DNA from: Dryococelus australis
Lineage: Eukaryota; Arthropoda; Insecta; Phasmatodea; Phasmatidae
Direction: 5' to 3'
NCBI GenBank assembly: GCA_029891345.1
Contig: CM057009.1
Span: 303,298,166-303,362,165, forward strand
DNA: 64,000 bases
A model generated the notes under the pieces. It saw nothing but the letters and a program-made list of their open reading frames with translations, did no database searches and was not told the DNA's origin. The translations under genes were made by a program, and so were the position numbers. Every line of letters starts with the position of its first letter. Positions within the stretch are counted from its first letter, which is position 1. Below are positions 11,100-24,049 of this stretch, piece by piece.

Positions 11100-12370
11100 C
11101 TTCTCCTCTTGAGCTTTCTGCTGTGTTTATAATGATTTTGTCCATTATAATATCCACTAGTCATCCAATTTCCACATTTTCTCTTCTTCTGACATACATG
11201 TTTATGCACTCATACCATTTATCAATAGTTATCTCACGTACTGCTGACTGCACTAAAACACACACATCTCGTAACTTAAAAGTAGTATTGTGACGAACTA
11301 CAAAACCTTTAATCTGACTCCACATGAACTCTATAGGATTTAGATTACAGTGATATGGTGGAAGCCGTATGACCGTACAACCAGCTTTAGCGGTAAGTTC
11401 ATCTATAACGTACTTAACATCACTTATGCCTACTGTTTATGAAATTTCCATAAGATTGCCTTTATCATACTTTCATCAACGTCAGTGTTCTCTGATGTTC
11501 ACCACTAAATAATGTCTGGTCTTCTCCACAATTTTGTTGGCACACATTCAAGTTTAACACTGATAGTGAGCATTATCCATTACTATGACACTGTTGTGCG
11601 ACAGTTAAGAAAGTATTTTTACAAACTATGATTGAAACAAATCACTGTTCATTTCTTCGTTATAGTCTGTTTTTTTTAAATTCAAAATCAAGAAGCTGTC
11701 TTCCAAAAACCACTGTCACTTTCAATCTGCATTACTATTAGTCATTTGCACTTACCTGTGGGTTTTTTTTACACCTGTACTGAGGCCTGACCAGAAAGCT
11801 TGTTTCTTTATCTTAACCAGTGTATCAGCCCAAATTTTTGAGGTTGTACGACTTTCATTAACCCACATTTCATACAGATAATAAATTGAGCGTCCTTCTT
11901 GACAGTAATGGCATATTTTCCAGGGGGTAATCTCAATACTAACACTCGTTATCATCCCTGTCCAAACTAAAACTTTTAGAATTTTTCACCAATATAAATC
12001 TGATTTTGATTAGCAATTTGTAAAGTGTTGCATTTTTAAAATCTTGCAAATCGTCATCAGCATTAATTACAGAACAAACTTTGTTTAAAGTCTGAGCCTT
12101 ACAGGCATCACAAGTTTTCTTGTTCCCTGTTGTTATTTCAGCACACTGAAAATACTTTCCACAAACACGCCAGTCATTTCAGCTGCAAGTCCCGCTACTT
12201 GCTGTACAGTCAAAGTAGAATGCTGCTGCTGCTATAGATAACAAAATACATTTAAAACTATTCTCTTCTCGCCACTTTTCAATGGTTTTCCCTGAGCATG
12301 TTTCACAACACCAGTAGGCACATCAGGTTCGGCAACACACCATTTTAACAACTGCTTTGGGATAGTAGTA
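11100..12370 (-). pseudogene. IS630/Tc1-like DDE transposase pseudogene
   Basis: On the minus strand the C-terminal half reads as a DDE transposase of the IS630/Tc1/mariner superfamily. The third catalytic block is clear as L-P-P-Y-H-C-N-L-N-P-I-E-F-M-W near 11370-11320, with glutamate intact. The second is V-I-V-M-D-N-A-H-Y-Q near 11590. The first is Y-L-Y-E-M-W-V-N near 11860, where the expected aspartate appears as tyrosine. An N-terminal helix-turn-helix region is suggested near 12300-12120 by K-S-G-E-K-R-I-V-L-N-V. Many stops and frame changes separate these blocks. Family members with an R-L-P-P-Y-H-C motif are common in insect and cnidarian genomes. Inverted termini could not be defined. 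Confidence 0.8.
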
Positions 12371-12396
12371 CAGATATATGCATAATTAGTTGTAAT

Positions 12397-12455
12397 CTAT
12401 ATATATATATATAAACAAGTTTTTTTTCTTCTTTCTTTCTTTCTTTCTTTCTTTC
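12397..12455. repeat. (TA)n and (TTTC)n microsatellites
   Basis: A short alternating TA tract at 12397-12413 is followed by a run of TTTC units at 12428-12455. Confidence 0.9.
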
Positions 12456-13205
12456 AAAATTATGGAATAGATTTTGAATTACAAGTTATTTAAATGTAAC
12501 CTATTTTCTTTTGAGTTCAGATGCAATGCATAGTTAGCCAATCACAGAAGACTTAACATATGTGGGCTTGTTCATACCAGGGATAAGGTACGGGTGAAAG
12601 GAGTGTAGTTGTGAGATTATGCAGGGGGTCGCCCAGAACAATGGGCAGCATAGAGCCATACATATTTCTTGCATCTTGTGATTATAAATTCGTGAAAGCA
12701 GTGGAATCTGCTGCCAAAGATGTAGTTGTAATCAACCATGCTGAAAACCCCTAACTAAGAAGCTTCTGCCCACACTCCTTTCCCTAGGGGAGACAAAATT
12801 ATTATGTCCTTTTCAGACAAGAATCAAAACTTTTAACCACGGAAAAACTGCTTCTATTACCCAATGGCCCACTAAATTTTTAACATGTATTTCATTACTT
12901 CAACCATTCAAAACACGAATACCTGATTGACTATTGCAGTTATCTAGCAGATAATTTTGAAGATATTATAAGAAAAACCTAGACTTCAAATATCTGTGGG
13001 CCAACAAAATTAATTGTTGTCAGGTTACACATAAAACAGAAAACTCATGCCTTCTTGTTTCAAATGTAAATGTATACAGTCTGCATAAAACTTGTACTGA
13101 TATTAAAGCTGTATTAATAAAATATCCTATATAAATATAAGCATAGCCTGACATGTATCTAATATAAATAAAAAATATATTGATTCAAAACTCTCACCAT
13201 AACAT
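12456..13205. other. Non-coding stretch
   Basis: No gene or known repeat recognised between the TTTC microsatellite and the long TA tract. Confidence 0.5.
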
Positions 13206-14084
<879 letters not shown>

Positions 14085-14298
14085 GAAAAGGAGGTAGGTA
14101 TGGTTTAAGTCATTAGAGACAGTGCAAATTGCTTCAAGGAGCAGGAGTGGAGAAGGAATCAGTCGGTACTGACGAGTCATCCCAGCAGTCACCTGGAGTG
14201 ATTTCAGAAAATTAAATAAGAATGGCAGGACTGGGAATTGAACCCGGGACCTCCCAACTATGAGTCAAGTGTGTTACCATTGTGCTACCTTGCTTAAT
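14085..14298 (-). repeat. tRNA-derived SINE (copy 2), with Pol III promoter boxes
   Basis: Read on the minus strand from 14298, the element begins with a tRNA-like head. An A-box-like TAGCACAATGGTAACACAC is followed by a B box GGTTCAATTCC (plus-strand complement at about 14236-14246), with normal tRNA spacing between them. A body follows that includes a CCTGCCATTCT block and ends near 14085 with sequence matching copy 1 at 3246. Its length, about 215 bp, fits a SINE. It is not a functional tRNA gene, because the acceptor stem is not closed and the sequence continues into a non-tRNA body. Confidence 0.8.
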
Positions 14299-15802
14299 TT
14301 CTAAAAAAAGGAAATTCACTTGGAAGTTGTGCTGAACCAAGTGGTTTCTGTGTAGAAAATGTATGCTCAAACATGCAGCACTTGCAACTGTATTTCCTGT
14401 ATTATATTCAGTTTCTGTTTATGTCTTATTATTACATTTATAAAAAATTAAATATTGTATCTTTACTTGTTTTCCAAGTAAAGGACCAAAATTAATTAAA
14501 ATTTTTATGACAGTAATTTGTACTTCTATACAGAATGTGACACAATGAATGAAATTTAGTAGTTTGCATACTGGTTATCTGCCTCTCGCAGAGTTGGTTC
14601 TAGCCACTTGTTTTCTAAACAAAACACAGCTTAACTAGCAAGTTACGTTACAAGGTTGCTATTGTTTTATAATAATTTGGGTGGGCATAAAAAAACTTGT
14701 AGTGTTTATAATGTTTGTGGAGAGTTTTAGACAAATTAGTTTAACTCAAACTGAAGGAAACATCTGGAGGGAAAGCTACTATAGAACTTAGTTTGGCCAG
14801 GTTTCCTTGTTAAATTATGATACAATAAACACTGCTTTGTAAATCCCACTTTACTTGCACAAAAAAGTAGTACAAAAACCTTTAGTATGTATGAATACAA
14901 CTCTGTATCAATTTAGAAAATGTGTTTTATATTATAATTTAAAACTTGCCGCTACCACTTCAAGGTCCTCAGTTGTGTTTCTGACAAAAATATCTGAAGA
15001 GACATTAATTATTCTTTGAAAATAACCAAACTCAAGTTATCATGACTGTCACAAATAAACACTTATGAATATATTCAAATATTTTACCTGTAAAACTGCT
15101 ATAATCATAACAGAAAACACTTTTTTCATTTCTATATTGAAACTGAGTTGTAAGCAAGTTAAAAGAAAAAAATGTTTGGTTGTGTATAGGAGAATGTCTA
15201 GAAGTACAGTTACATTAGTTACCAAGAATATACAACAATCTGACTGACAACAACAGCAATAACTACTACCCCCACCACTGCCCTTTGGTTGAACAAACTA
15301 ACTTTTAATCACCTTTTTATTCCTTTTTCTATTATGTTTTGTTCCTCCTCCCGGAGTACTCTTTTGCCTTTTCCACACTTTCGAGGCAATTTCAAACTTG
15401 ATGACAATCAGTCGTTGAAACTATTCGACTACTCTGGCTAATTAAATGGATTAAATCAATCACGTCCTAACCAAATAATCTAAATTCTCCATTTCAGAGC
15501 AGTTATTTCAATACAAAAATATTGTATAAATGGAATTATCATTTGTAGTAACAATCAAATTGTTCTCCATATTACATTACAAAATTATGGGCATCTCTGT
15601 AACAACAAAAAATATTTGTTTATACCTGGGCCATATTTCATATTTTTATTTAATTCAATAATATACCTGACATAGTTACTAGTTCCTAAGATTCCTGGAA
15701 CCATATGAAAAAAAATCATATTGGCACAGCTCAGTTTCAGGTGTAGTTGCAAAATTCACACAATACACAAAGCAAAACTTAGCAGATCTAATAACCAACT
15801 TA
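14299..15802. other. Non-coding stretch
   Basis: No recognisable gene. A short plus-strand open frame at 15065-15247 is lysine-rich and unassigned. The sequence is probably intronic. Confidence 0.5.
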
Positions 15803-17012
15803 GAATGTGAAATCACATTATCATGACCACCTACTAGAAGTGACATCTGAAGCGCATAGCCCATGGCATATAGCCCGTGACGTGGGCTGGTGATGCAGGT
15901 ATATAATGCTATTGACAGGCTGGCTGTACACAGTGCACCTCCTGCTGTCATGAATGAGGGAATAAATTTAACCGCGTTGCAAAAAGGGATGATCATCTGC
16001 TTTCTGGCCAAGAGGGGAAGTATTTTAGAAACAGCTACATTTGTGAACTGTTCACATGCCTCTGTGGAAAAGGTGAATTGTGAGTGGCTGAATGGCACCA
16101 CTGTGAATAACCGCCGTGGAAACTGTGGAGCTCTACACACATACCACTGATGTCCGAGATGAAAGTCGACTACGGCGGAGTGCGAAGACCAACCGACAGG
16201 CTATGGTGGGACAGCTCAATGTCCAAGTGAACCAGGGGGACATCAAGTCATGTGTCTACCACAATAATTCAGTGAATCCTTCTGTGAATGGGGCTCCAGA
16301 ATAGACGGAGTGTGACTGTACCAATGCTAACATAGGTGCATCTAATTTGCTTGGAATAAGGCAACTCAATCACTGCTGATTGGTGATGGGAAGCCTTCTC
16401 TGACCAGTCATGGTTTCAGCTGCATAGAACACATGGACTTTATAGCATGTCTGGCAAGAAATGTCTGAGAACAGAGACCCTGAGTCCATTGCTAGACGAA
16501 TACAAGGCATAGGGGGCAGTGTTTTGGGCTGGGGAATGTTCTCGTGGTATTCTCTAGGTCCCATCATTTGTGTGAAAGGCACTCTTGCTCTATTTGGTTA
16601 TGAATCGATACTCAGTGATCATGTCCACCCATACATGATAATTGTCTTTCCTTAGGAGGATGGGATCTTCCAACATGATAATGCGCCTTGCCACATGCCT
16701 ATAAGTGTCCACATGTGGCTGGAAGAGCATGATCAAGATTTCAAAGTTCTTCCCTGGTTTCCAAACAGCCACAATTTCACTCAAATTGAACATCTGTGGG
16801 TCCACCTCGATTGTTGGTTTGCCGTCTGTCGCCTCTACCATGCACCCTTCAACAGTTGTGGGACGCACTACAGGAAGCATGGTTCCAGATACCCGTGGAG
16901 ACCTATCAGTACCTGACTGAGTCACTGACAGTTTGTCTGACTGCTGTCGGTACTGGAAAGGGCAGTTACTCTGGATACTAGCAGGTGGTCATTATAATGT
17001 GATTCAACTGTG
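15803..17012 (+). mobile_element. Tc1-like transposon with both inverted termini
   Basis: The left end has AATCACATTATCATGACC at 15811 onward, and the right end holds its inverse complement at 16978-17004. The two agree over 27 bp with two mismatches. Moving outward, both sides reach a TA dinucleotide at equal distance (15801-15802 and 17013-17014), which fits the TA target duplication of Tc1/mariner elements. The 1.21-kb length is right for a complete single-gene element. Confidence 0.8.
15945..16930 (+). pseudogene. Tc1-like transposase pseudogene
   Basis: The plus strand encodes a Tc1-like transposase in at least four frame segments. The N-terminal DNA-binding region starts near 15957 (L-T-A-L-Q-K-G-M-I-I). 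The first catalytic block reads F-S-D-Q-S-W-F-Q-L-H near 16396: the aspartate is kept and the usual following glutamate is Gln. A V-L-G-W-G-M-F-S-W block follows near 16520. The second catalytic aspartate lies in F-Q-H-D-N-A-P-C-H near 16672-16690. The third block, F-T-Q-I-E-H-L-W near 16775, keeps its glutamate, although the usual S-P-D-L-N before it is altered. In-frame stops and indels make it inactive. It sits between the element's inverted termini. Confidence 0.88.
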
Positions 17013-17996
17013 TATGTAAAATGAATGGATTGAAAGGTCTGAACACAAATATTTTCATAAATGTCAAACATGCACTTTAATAAAAAAGTTGCTTTATGAT
17101 CACAGTTCATTACATAATATTCGAATGAATGAAAATGTAGCTTTACAATATCACATAAAACAAATTGACCACAAATGGCAAAGAAAAGTAAAAACTACAT
17201 GTTTCAAACTGGGTAGCAATTGGTTGCTGTAGCAACATACTGAATATTAATTTTACGTTACCTAGTTACTGCAGCTACTATAATTACAAGAAATTTTAAG
17301 GCAATGACAGTCTGTTCAATTATATTTTATTAATAATTTTTAAAGTTATTGTTTGCTCATTGTTATCACAGCAATCAGTAATAAATTTAAGGTTTGTCAT
17401 TATGTATCGGAAAAGTGGCTTTTTGATTTGCACCCCACAAAAGTTTGAAGAAAATGTTCACTTTCAAGATCTGTTTGCCATTAATGAAACTGTTTAGTCG
17501 AAAATAGTTTCCTGTAAAGATTTTAATTTATGTTGTTCCACTGCTGATATAGTAATCTATTTTACTAATTTTGGTAGACTGGTTATATTTATTAGTGCAT
17601 TTCAATCTTGACCACTATAGAGCATTTTAAATGTTTTCATTCTGACCCCTTTGCAATACTTTGGCATTTTTACAGACAAGATGAGCATACATGCAAATTT
17701 ATGGTTCATGGAACATAAAGCCCCCTAGCTCAGCCTGCAGTTTGGAAATAATGGAGAGTCTAAGTAGTAAGGGACATTGGGGACTGCAATTTATTGACAA
17801 GGATTTGACCGTGAACAAATCTAAGTGGTGATACACCATTGAAAGAATGGGGAGGGCAGTTTGAGAGAGGTAGGCGAATATCACGTGCTCCTCTCTGTGC
17901 ACCTGTAGAGCTCTCCCGTGGATAATGGGAGAAAATTTTTCTACTGTGTGCCACGTGGTTCTGTAAATGACCCACAGATGTGTTGGCATCTGATTT
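17013..17996. other. Non-coding stretch
   Basis: A minus-strand open frame at 17699-17989 (96 codons) has no recognisable product; an overlapping frame on the same strand is open too, so it is weak evidence for a gene. Otherwise the segment is AT-rich and unassigned. Confidence 0.45.
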
Positions 17997-18000
17997 TATA

Positions 18001-18225
18001 GACTGTTTACAGTAAAGTGAGCACTTTTAAGGCCATAGTTACTATTTCTTTTCAGCCATTTATATCCTTAACCACCATTTTAAATGGTAAATATAAGTAA
18101 TTAATGAAGTGTGTATATTCCACCACACTCGTATGTTAACATCTAAGACTAAAATAAAATATATTTATTGGCTTCTATTCCAAATGAGAGGGCTTTCAAA
18201 AGTGCTCACTTTACTATGAATAGCC
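18001..18225. mobile_element. MITE copy 1 (TATA target duplication)
   Basis: A 225-bp non-coding element has inverted termini of about 35 bp. The left end reads GACTGTTTACAGTAAAGTGA and the right end is its near-perfect inverse complement ending AATAGCC. It is flanked by TATA at 17997-18000 and 18226-18229. Copies at 25908-26141 and 28267-28497 share the termini and the interior order. The boundary could also be placed with a TA duplication and termini starting TAGGC, which would suit a Tc1/mariner-type transposase as the mobilising enzyme. Confidence 0.85.
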
Positions 18226-18289
18226 TATAACAAGAAAGGCTTATGAGATCACTTTCGTATCTGTGTGTCTGTCCCCCTAAATACTTTTG

Positions 18290-19320
18290 AATGCATTACC
18301 TGAATTTCACCAAACTCTGTACACATATAGTATTTAGTAAGGACTTAAAGACATAGTTTTTGACCATGATGAAGTCTTAAATTCTAAAAGGCGGCCATTT
18401 TAAAATGCAGGATGCTATGTCATATATCGAGAATCATTAAACTGATTTATACCTAATTTTGTATGTTGGCAGTACATCATGTAAGCATTAAATTTAAAAG
18501 TGTATACTGTTGGAAGATAGCACAATATGAAAAAATAAAACCCTTATGTTACATATTGAAAACTACTCAACTAATTCTCATCAAACTTGGCAAATAAGTA
18601 ATACTTTGGTAGGCCATATAAACATACGCAATTTAAATTTATTAGACACTTATTTTCAAATTAGCGGCCCTACCAATATTTTAGATTAATTTGATATACC
18701 TAGGACACTCATAGACCACTTTCAATAAAATTTTTTATGCTGAAAGTATCTATTACAAGCACCATATATGAAAATCACATAGCAACTTTTATCCACCATT
18801 TTGTAATATAGCATCACACAAATAAATAAAGTTTTAATATAATATCTAAGGAAACAATTGACTGATTCCTTCCAAATTTGGCAAACAAGTAATACTCTAG
18901 CAGATGATGTATGTTTTAAGTATGTCAGATACTTATTTTCAAAGTGGTAGCCATGTGAATAATTTGATTAATTTGTCATTACTATTAAACAATTTACAAT
19001 AAATTTAACTAAACTTTTTATGCTTATCAATATCTACTAGTAGCATAAAATAAATTTCTTTTTTGACAATTCTGTAAGATAGCACCAAACAAGAAAAAAG
19101 TTTTCATACCTTTCTTAGGAACGAATAACAGATTTCCACCAAACACTTCACACAAGTAGTGCTACGGTAGGTTATGGAAACTTACATGTTTTGAATGGCT
19201 TAGACTCTTTATTTTCAAAATGACGGCCCTGTATATATTTCAGGTTAGTAAACCCTATGACTCAAAACATTAGACTGATTACATCCAAAGTTTATGTTCC
19301 GAATGTTACCTCCATAATGT
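18290..19320. repeat. Four highly diverged tandem units of about 265-292 bp
   Basis: Similar segments recur at about 18304, 18576, 18868 and 19133. Each has a block like ATTTCCACCAAAC or CATCAAACTTGGCAAATAAG, then AGTAATACTNNNGTAGG, then an ACTTATTTTCAAA block and a GGCGGCC or GGTAGCC block before a T/A-rich tail. The units are perhaps 60-70 percent alike by eye. No protein is encoded. This looks like an old satellite or an internally repetitive transposon tail. Confidence 0.65.
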
Positions 19321-21544
19321 AACACACGGGAGCATCAGAAGCCAAACACTAAAGACAAAAGATACCTCAAACTACCCCCATGCGCACACAGCAAAATAAC
19401 AACACAGTGGATCGGTTGTGGTAAGTGGGAGATTACCAGCGTTAGTAGCAAATAACGAAGGCCGAACACTGGGCACCAGCTCGGCTAATTTAAAGATTGC
19501 TTTTACAACACTCTAGGAGGCGTAATCAGTTCTCAGCAAAACATATGTAACTTGTTTTGTAACTTAAATAAAAGAAAATGTTATTAAAGATTTTATAACT
19601 AGTAAATTAAAGAAAGGGGATCATTACTTCCAGAAATAAAAAAACCATGTGTCAAAGTGACAACTTATTTCTTTACTGGTTTCAAAAGGACAAAAAAACC
19701 ACATGATAAGTGCATAAAAAAAATACTGTACACATACTTTGTAAATATAAATCTCTTTCTAAACAACAACATAATATCATACTTTTCTTGTATTTATAAT
19801 CAAGTATTTATTTAAATTTAGAATCCCAAGGTCAAATTATGCAAGAAACCATTTTGACTATTAGCAACAAGCCATTTAAGAAAGCAGTAAAAATCTTAAA
19901 GTGTTACATGTTTAGTTTTTATTTTGTTTTTAACCAACATTTAGTTTTAATATTTTATACTTCTCTTCCTGAATCAAATAATAAAAAAAGGAGAATGTAA
20001 CAAAGCGAATTTTCACAGAGTTGGCAAAAACGGCAGAGACAGTTTGTATTTTTCATTATCATGTAATTTCAGGTTAGTAAGTTCTAGCTAAATAATTTAA
20101 GAAATGGCTTGAACAAAGAAGTAGGAACATGCTCGTAGCACTGGGCACTCATGGCAAGTAGGATGACTATATATCCATCGCTGCAAATGGATGGATACGA
20201 GGATGCAGCTCACCGGGCATTACATCTTTAATGCCTCAAAGCAGCGACTGCCAAAAAAAAAATTTAAAAGTAAAAATGAGACATGCCGCAAGAAATACAA
20301 AAAACAAAATGAGGCTCGTAAGCAGGGCTACAAACCAAAATTACCAAAAGCGGCAAATCAAAGACTTTAGCGAGTTTTCAGGGAGATTTTCTAGATACCA
20401 GTGAAAGTAAGTAATATCACAACATGTTTTAGGTGAACAATAAGGAAGTGGTCGCACCCAGAAGTGGTTATAGCCGAGATATTGATTCAGGAAGTTAGAG
20501 TAATAATCTATATACAACATGGTGTGATAATTTCTCTTAAAAGTCTACAAAATAATTTCTGTTAAAACAAACTCACATAGTATAGTAATACAACAATAAT
20601 ATTATAAAAAAAGGAAATTTTTTTATGGATGTAAATTTCTAATTAAATAATTGTTTCTTTTGCCAATGCAAATTATTGACAACCATTAATGACACACACA
20701 ATCTTTTTGCTAAAATAAAAGTTTTAACCAAATTTCCGACAAGAAAAATTAATGCCTCAATAAATTAATTACAGCAATGACAAATTCATGTTGACCGGAA
20801 GAAAATTTTAACACATAAAAAAGCATATCTGAATCGCTAAAGAAATACTAGAGTAACACACTGGGTCACAGAAACAGTGACAATCAAAGTTAACAGTGAA
20901 ACCAAATAACTACATTTTCTCACATAAAAACCAAGCAAGATTAAACATAAACAGCCGAACCGGACACAGGTTTTGCCGAAATTACTAAAATATTCCTAAA
21001 AAAAGGAATACAAAGAAAACAAAACAAAATAGCACGTATCACGAAAGGTGGCACAATACACATAATTGAAAACCCATTAATGGAATATGTTTCCAGGTTT
21101 AGTCATATACAGAGCATGTGCATTCAAGCGGTTTAGGCAATGTCAACTAAATGGGAAAAAAAATTTCCATACCATTCCACTGGTTTTTACATATGCTAAT
21201 GAACAGAGCAATATGTCACCTCTGTCAACAGCTTCCATGTTATCATTGTAATCAGTTATACAAGATGGCTTTACATCTTGTTTACCTGTCTTATAATAAG
21301 TTTTCCCTGTTTATGTTATGCTGTCATCATGTACTATTGTAATCATGTTTACATCATGCTGGTAATGACATTTGATTGCTGGCAGAATGACTACCTTTTA
21401 GTAGTTTTCTCCTAGGACAATTTTTTTTATGGGTCTGGTATTCCCCTTCTGCTCTTTCTTACAATACTGCATGCACAGTGAGAGAACTTGATTATAGCAG
21501 CTGAAGGGTTAAAAAATGATGTTGCATGTATTTTAGAAACTTAC
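19321..21544. other. AT-rich intronic stretch next to a host exon
   Basis: No recognisable gene or repeat family. In the minus-strand host gene this follows the splice donor at 21540-21544. I searched by eye for the next exon (beginning Val-Pro-Val-like residues of the CRAL-TRIO domain) down to position 1 and found none. Confidence 0.6.
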
Positions 21545-21658
21545 CTTAAATTTAAACTCCTCCTTGGAAAATTTGCTGCTAACTTCAGAAAGCGCTTTCT
21601 GCAAGATACCAGATGGCCTTAAAACATATGCTAAATTAATGACTCCTGGAAAATAACC
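21545..21658 (-). CDS. MCF2L: CRAL-TRIO RhoGEF (MCF2L/Dbs-like), third exon seen
   Basis: This 114-bp exon has 38 whole codons in phase 0-0. Reading minus, an acceptor TTGTTGTTTCAG precedes G-Y-F-P-G-V-I-N-L-A-Y-V-L-R-P-S-G, and the exon ends K-F-S-K-E-E-F-K-F-K just before the donor GTAAGTTT. The L-R-P-S-G and K-F-(S/N)-x-(E/D)-E-F-K blocks are characteristic of the CRAL-TRIO domain of the MCF2/MCF2L (Dbs) Rho exchange factors, where this lipid-binding domain precedes spectrin, DH and PH domains; Trio and Kalirin differ at these positions. It joins the exon at 37863-37956 in frame across a 16.2-kb intron. No stop or frameshift is present, unlike all surrounding coding remnants. The gene is probably functional. 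The symbol marks family, not proven orthology. Confidence 0.88.
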
Positions 21659-22039
21659 CTGAAACAACAATTTCCAAAAATACAACACTCATGTGAATAT
21701 GTTAACTATAAAACACCAAACAAAACTCAAAAGAAAATATAAACAATTTAAGTCAATACCTTGTTCACATACACCTCAAAAACATTTCATGGAAAATAAA
21801 TAAATTTATATTTAAAAAGAAGAGACAGGTTGAGGACCAGACGTACCCTGTGATGATATTTGAAACTCTATCATTTATTTTAAAAATTGACAGGGGGAAA
21901 AAAAAAAAGTAGTCTTGCAACAAAATATGTTTTTCTGGTTTATTTAATCTAGGATGACCAGCATGAAACTAAAGTGTATAAAATCATTGTTCCAATAACT
22001 TGCCTCCTTGATAATGTAAGTAGTTAGAAAATTCAATTC
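21659..22039. other. Intron sequence upstream of the host exon
   Basis: No features other than the splice acceptor at its edge (minus-strand polypyrimidine and CAG at 21659-21661). Confidence 0.6.
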
Positions 22040-22540
22040 CAGGAGGGGGGGGGGGTTGGGACTGGGGACTAGGGGACGACCCGGCCGCCATCTTAAATTT
22101 CCTGCAGCAAAAAAAAATTAAGTTTTTGGCAATTTCCCCACAAAAAGTGCAGTTTCCCTTGAGACCACAGCAGCCATCTTGTTGTATCAGTAACTACTGC
22201 TTTCATCCCAGTGCAGAGGTGTGCTCTCTGCATGCTGCCGTGCTCTATTACTGTCCTAGCCAAAGTGTGTGTTGTGCTCTGGCATTGCACCCCAATGGCC
22301 GCCATTTTGGATGCTGAGTGCTCACTGGCTAGCAAAATGATGCCTGGGTTCCCACAATGAAGCCTCATGTCAGAAAAGCCCCTGCCCTGCCAAGGGAGGG
22401 AGGTTTTCCCACACTACTGACACAATTACTGATCAGCAAAATGGTGCCCAAGTCCCCACACTGAAACCCCAGCCCATGACTCACTCACTGACTAGCAAAA
22501 TGATGCCAGAGTCCCCACGCCGAAGCCCCATTTAACTCCG
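22040..22540. repeat. GC-rich block with three 45-55-bp repeat units and GCCAT motifs
   Basis: Composition rises well above the surrounding AT-rich DNA, starting at a G run near 22045. Three units of the pattern CTAGCAAAATGATGCC followed by CCCCAC and GAAGCCCCA begin near 22321, 22425 and 22482. Upstream, the motifs CCGCCATCTT (22086), AGCCATCTTG (22171) and CCGCCATTTTG (22300) resemble binding sites of YY1 or its insect homologue Pho. Open frames here exist on both strands and look like composition artefacts. It directly precedes LTR A. Confidence 0.5.
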
Positions 22541-22560
22541 CACAATCAACCCATGGCAGT

Positions 22561-23244
22561 TGTAGTGGCCACCAAGGGGCCACACACTCCAAATTTAAGG
22601 TACGGTGAGGTATAGCGAGAAGAGCAAGGCGCTATTATTATTTTATCAACATCTTCTCTTAACCTACTCACCAAGGAGTATAAATTGGATATGCAAAGCG
22701 CCATGCCCCCCCACCCCAGATGCACCCAAACGATCAGTGAAGCACTACAATTAGTTGTCGGAGTCGACAACAAAGTTCTGCGCGGCTGAAGCAGAAGGAC
22801 AACTTGACCATCCAGGCCTACAGGAGCTCTAGACCAACTGCAGAGACTTTCATGGTGAGCATAATCCAGCTTGGCAGTAGGGCGTAAGGATAACTATCAA
22901 GACCCCGTTAATTGTATTATTTCAGTAACTAATTACCACTGGCAAGGATAGGCAGGTCAAGGAGTAATCGTAATTAACTTTGTTTACATCAAGAGTAGAG
23001 ATTCCATTTAAGCATTCAAATAATTGTATCTGTTTGTATTGTTTATTTCTTGTAAGATAATAAATGTGCTTTGTAGTCAAAGAAATTCCTGATTGCTTGT
23101 ACTTATTCGTCAATGAGCTACGCTTCCCATGAGTGCTCTCCCTTCATGCTATATTGACTTAATCAGTCTTGAAACTGTTAATTACAAAGTGTAGGAACAG
23201 AGTGAATACAGGAGTGAGTAGGCAGGCTGAAGGGAGAAGCTACA
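22561..23244 (+). mobile_element. LTR A, likely solo LTR
   Basis: The segment starts TGTAGTGGCC and ends GAAGCTACA, flanked by the same 4-bp sequence CAGT (22557-22560 and 23245-23248). It contains a TATA-like GTATAAATT about 117 bp from the start and a polyadenylation-like AATAAATGTG about 498 bp from the start. The sequence at 31689-32344 starts TGTGGCGGGC, ends CTCCTACA, and has the same two signals at about 112 and 475 bp, so the two belong to one LTR family. The target duplication on both sides favours a solo LTR left by recombination. Confidence 0.7.
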
Positions 23245-24049
23245 CAGTGTACTGCATGCCGCCAAATTTATCTGTTCGCACCACGGGCGTTGCTCTCTGT
23301 CTTACCGTCCACATGACACTGTAACATGACATGTGGACAGCTTCCGGGCTTAAGACTAATGATTCAATATGACAACAACACACCACCAGTAATGAAATAT
23401 TCTTACCTTATATGCAATGCTTAAAAGGTAAAAACAATAACTGCTAATGGTGATAGTGACAAATTGAAAACAGTGCATTTCATTGCAGAAAAAGGAAAAA
23501 CCGACCATATTAAAACTAAGAAATGAGGATGGACTGTCAAAAAAGAAGACAGCAAAGAGAAGAGTACAGGCGGATAGATAGAGAAAGAGTGAAGGGGAGT
23601 ATAGCACACTGTGTAAGAAGAATCAACCAGACACTTCAATGGTATGCAATACATATTCTAGTTTCTACATGAACATCACACCCTATAGGATAAGTGTTGA
23701 GTCCCCCAGGGAGGGTGAAAAAATAGAGATCCCTAGGTCAAAGACACAACATAGATGCCAAATCCCTGGGCAGATGAAGTAGCAGTTTGTAGATAATTGG
23801 TATGTAGATATTGAATATATAGATAATGGTACATAGAAAGAGAGGTTGTGCAGAAGCAATGGTTTGCAGAACAGAGGTTGTAGTGAGCGAATATATAATA
23901 GTACATGCATCACGGGGACTAGTAATATACACTCATCAAGATAAAAAGTTGACAACCCTTGCAGTAAATGCATGTATGTTACTAGTCATCATCTTTAAAA
24001 GTAGATGCAGCACTCCTGATAGCAATATTATTCAACTACTATATGTGCT
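23245..24049. other. Non-coding stretch
   Basis: Overlapping short open frames exist on the minus strand (23356-23973), but none has a recognisable product. No primer-binding site is apparent after LTR A. Confidence 0.45.

Noticed and set aside
14085..14298. tRNA gene suggested by A-box and B-box motifs
   Set aside because: The acceptor stem is not closed and the sequence continues into a SINE body that recurs at 3246-3375.
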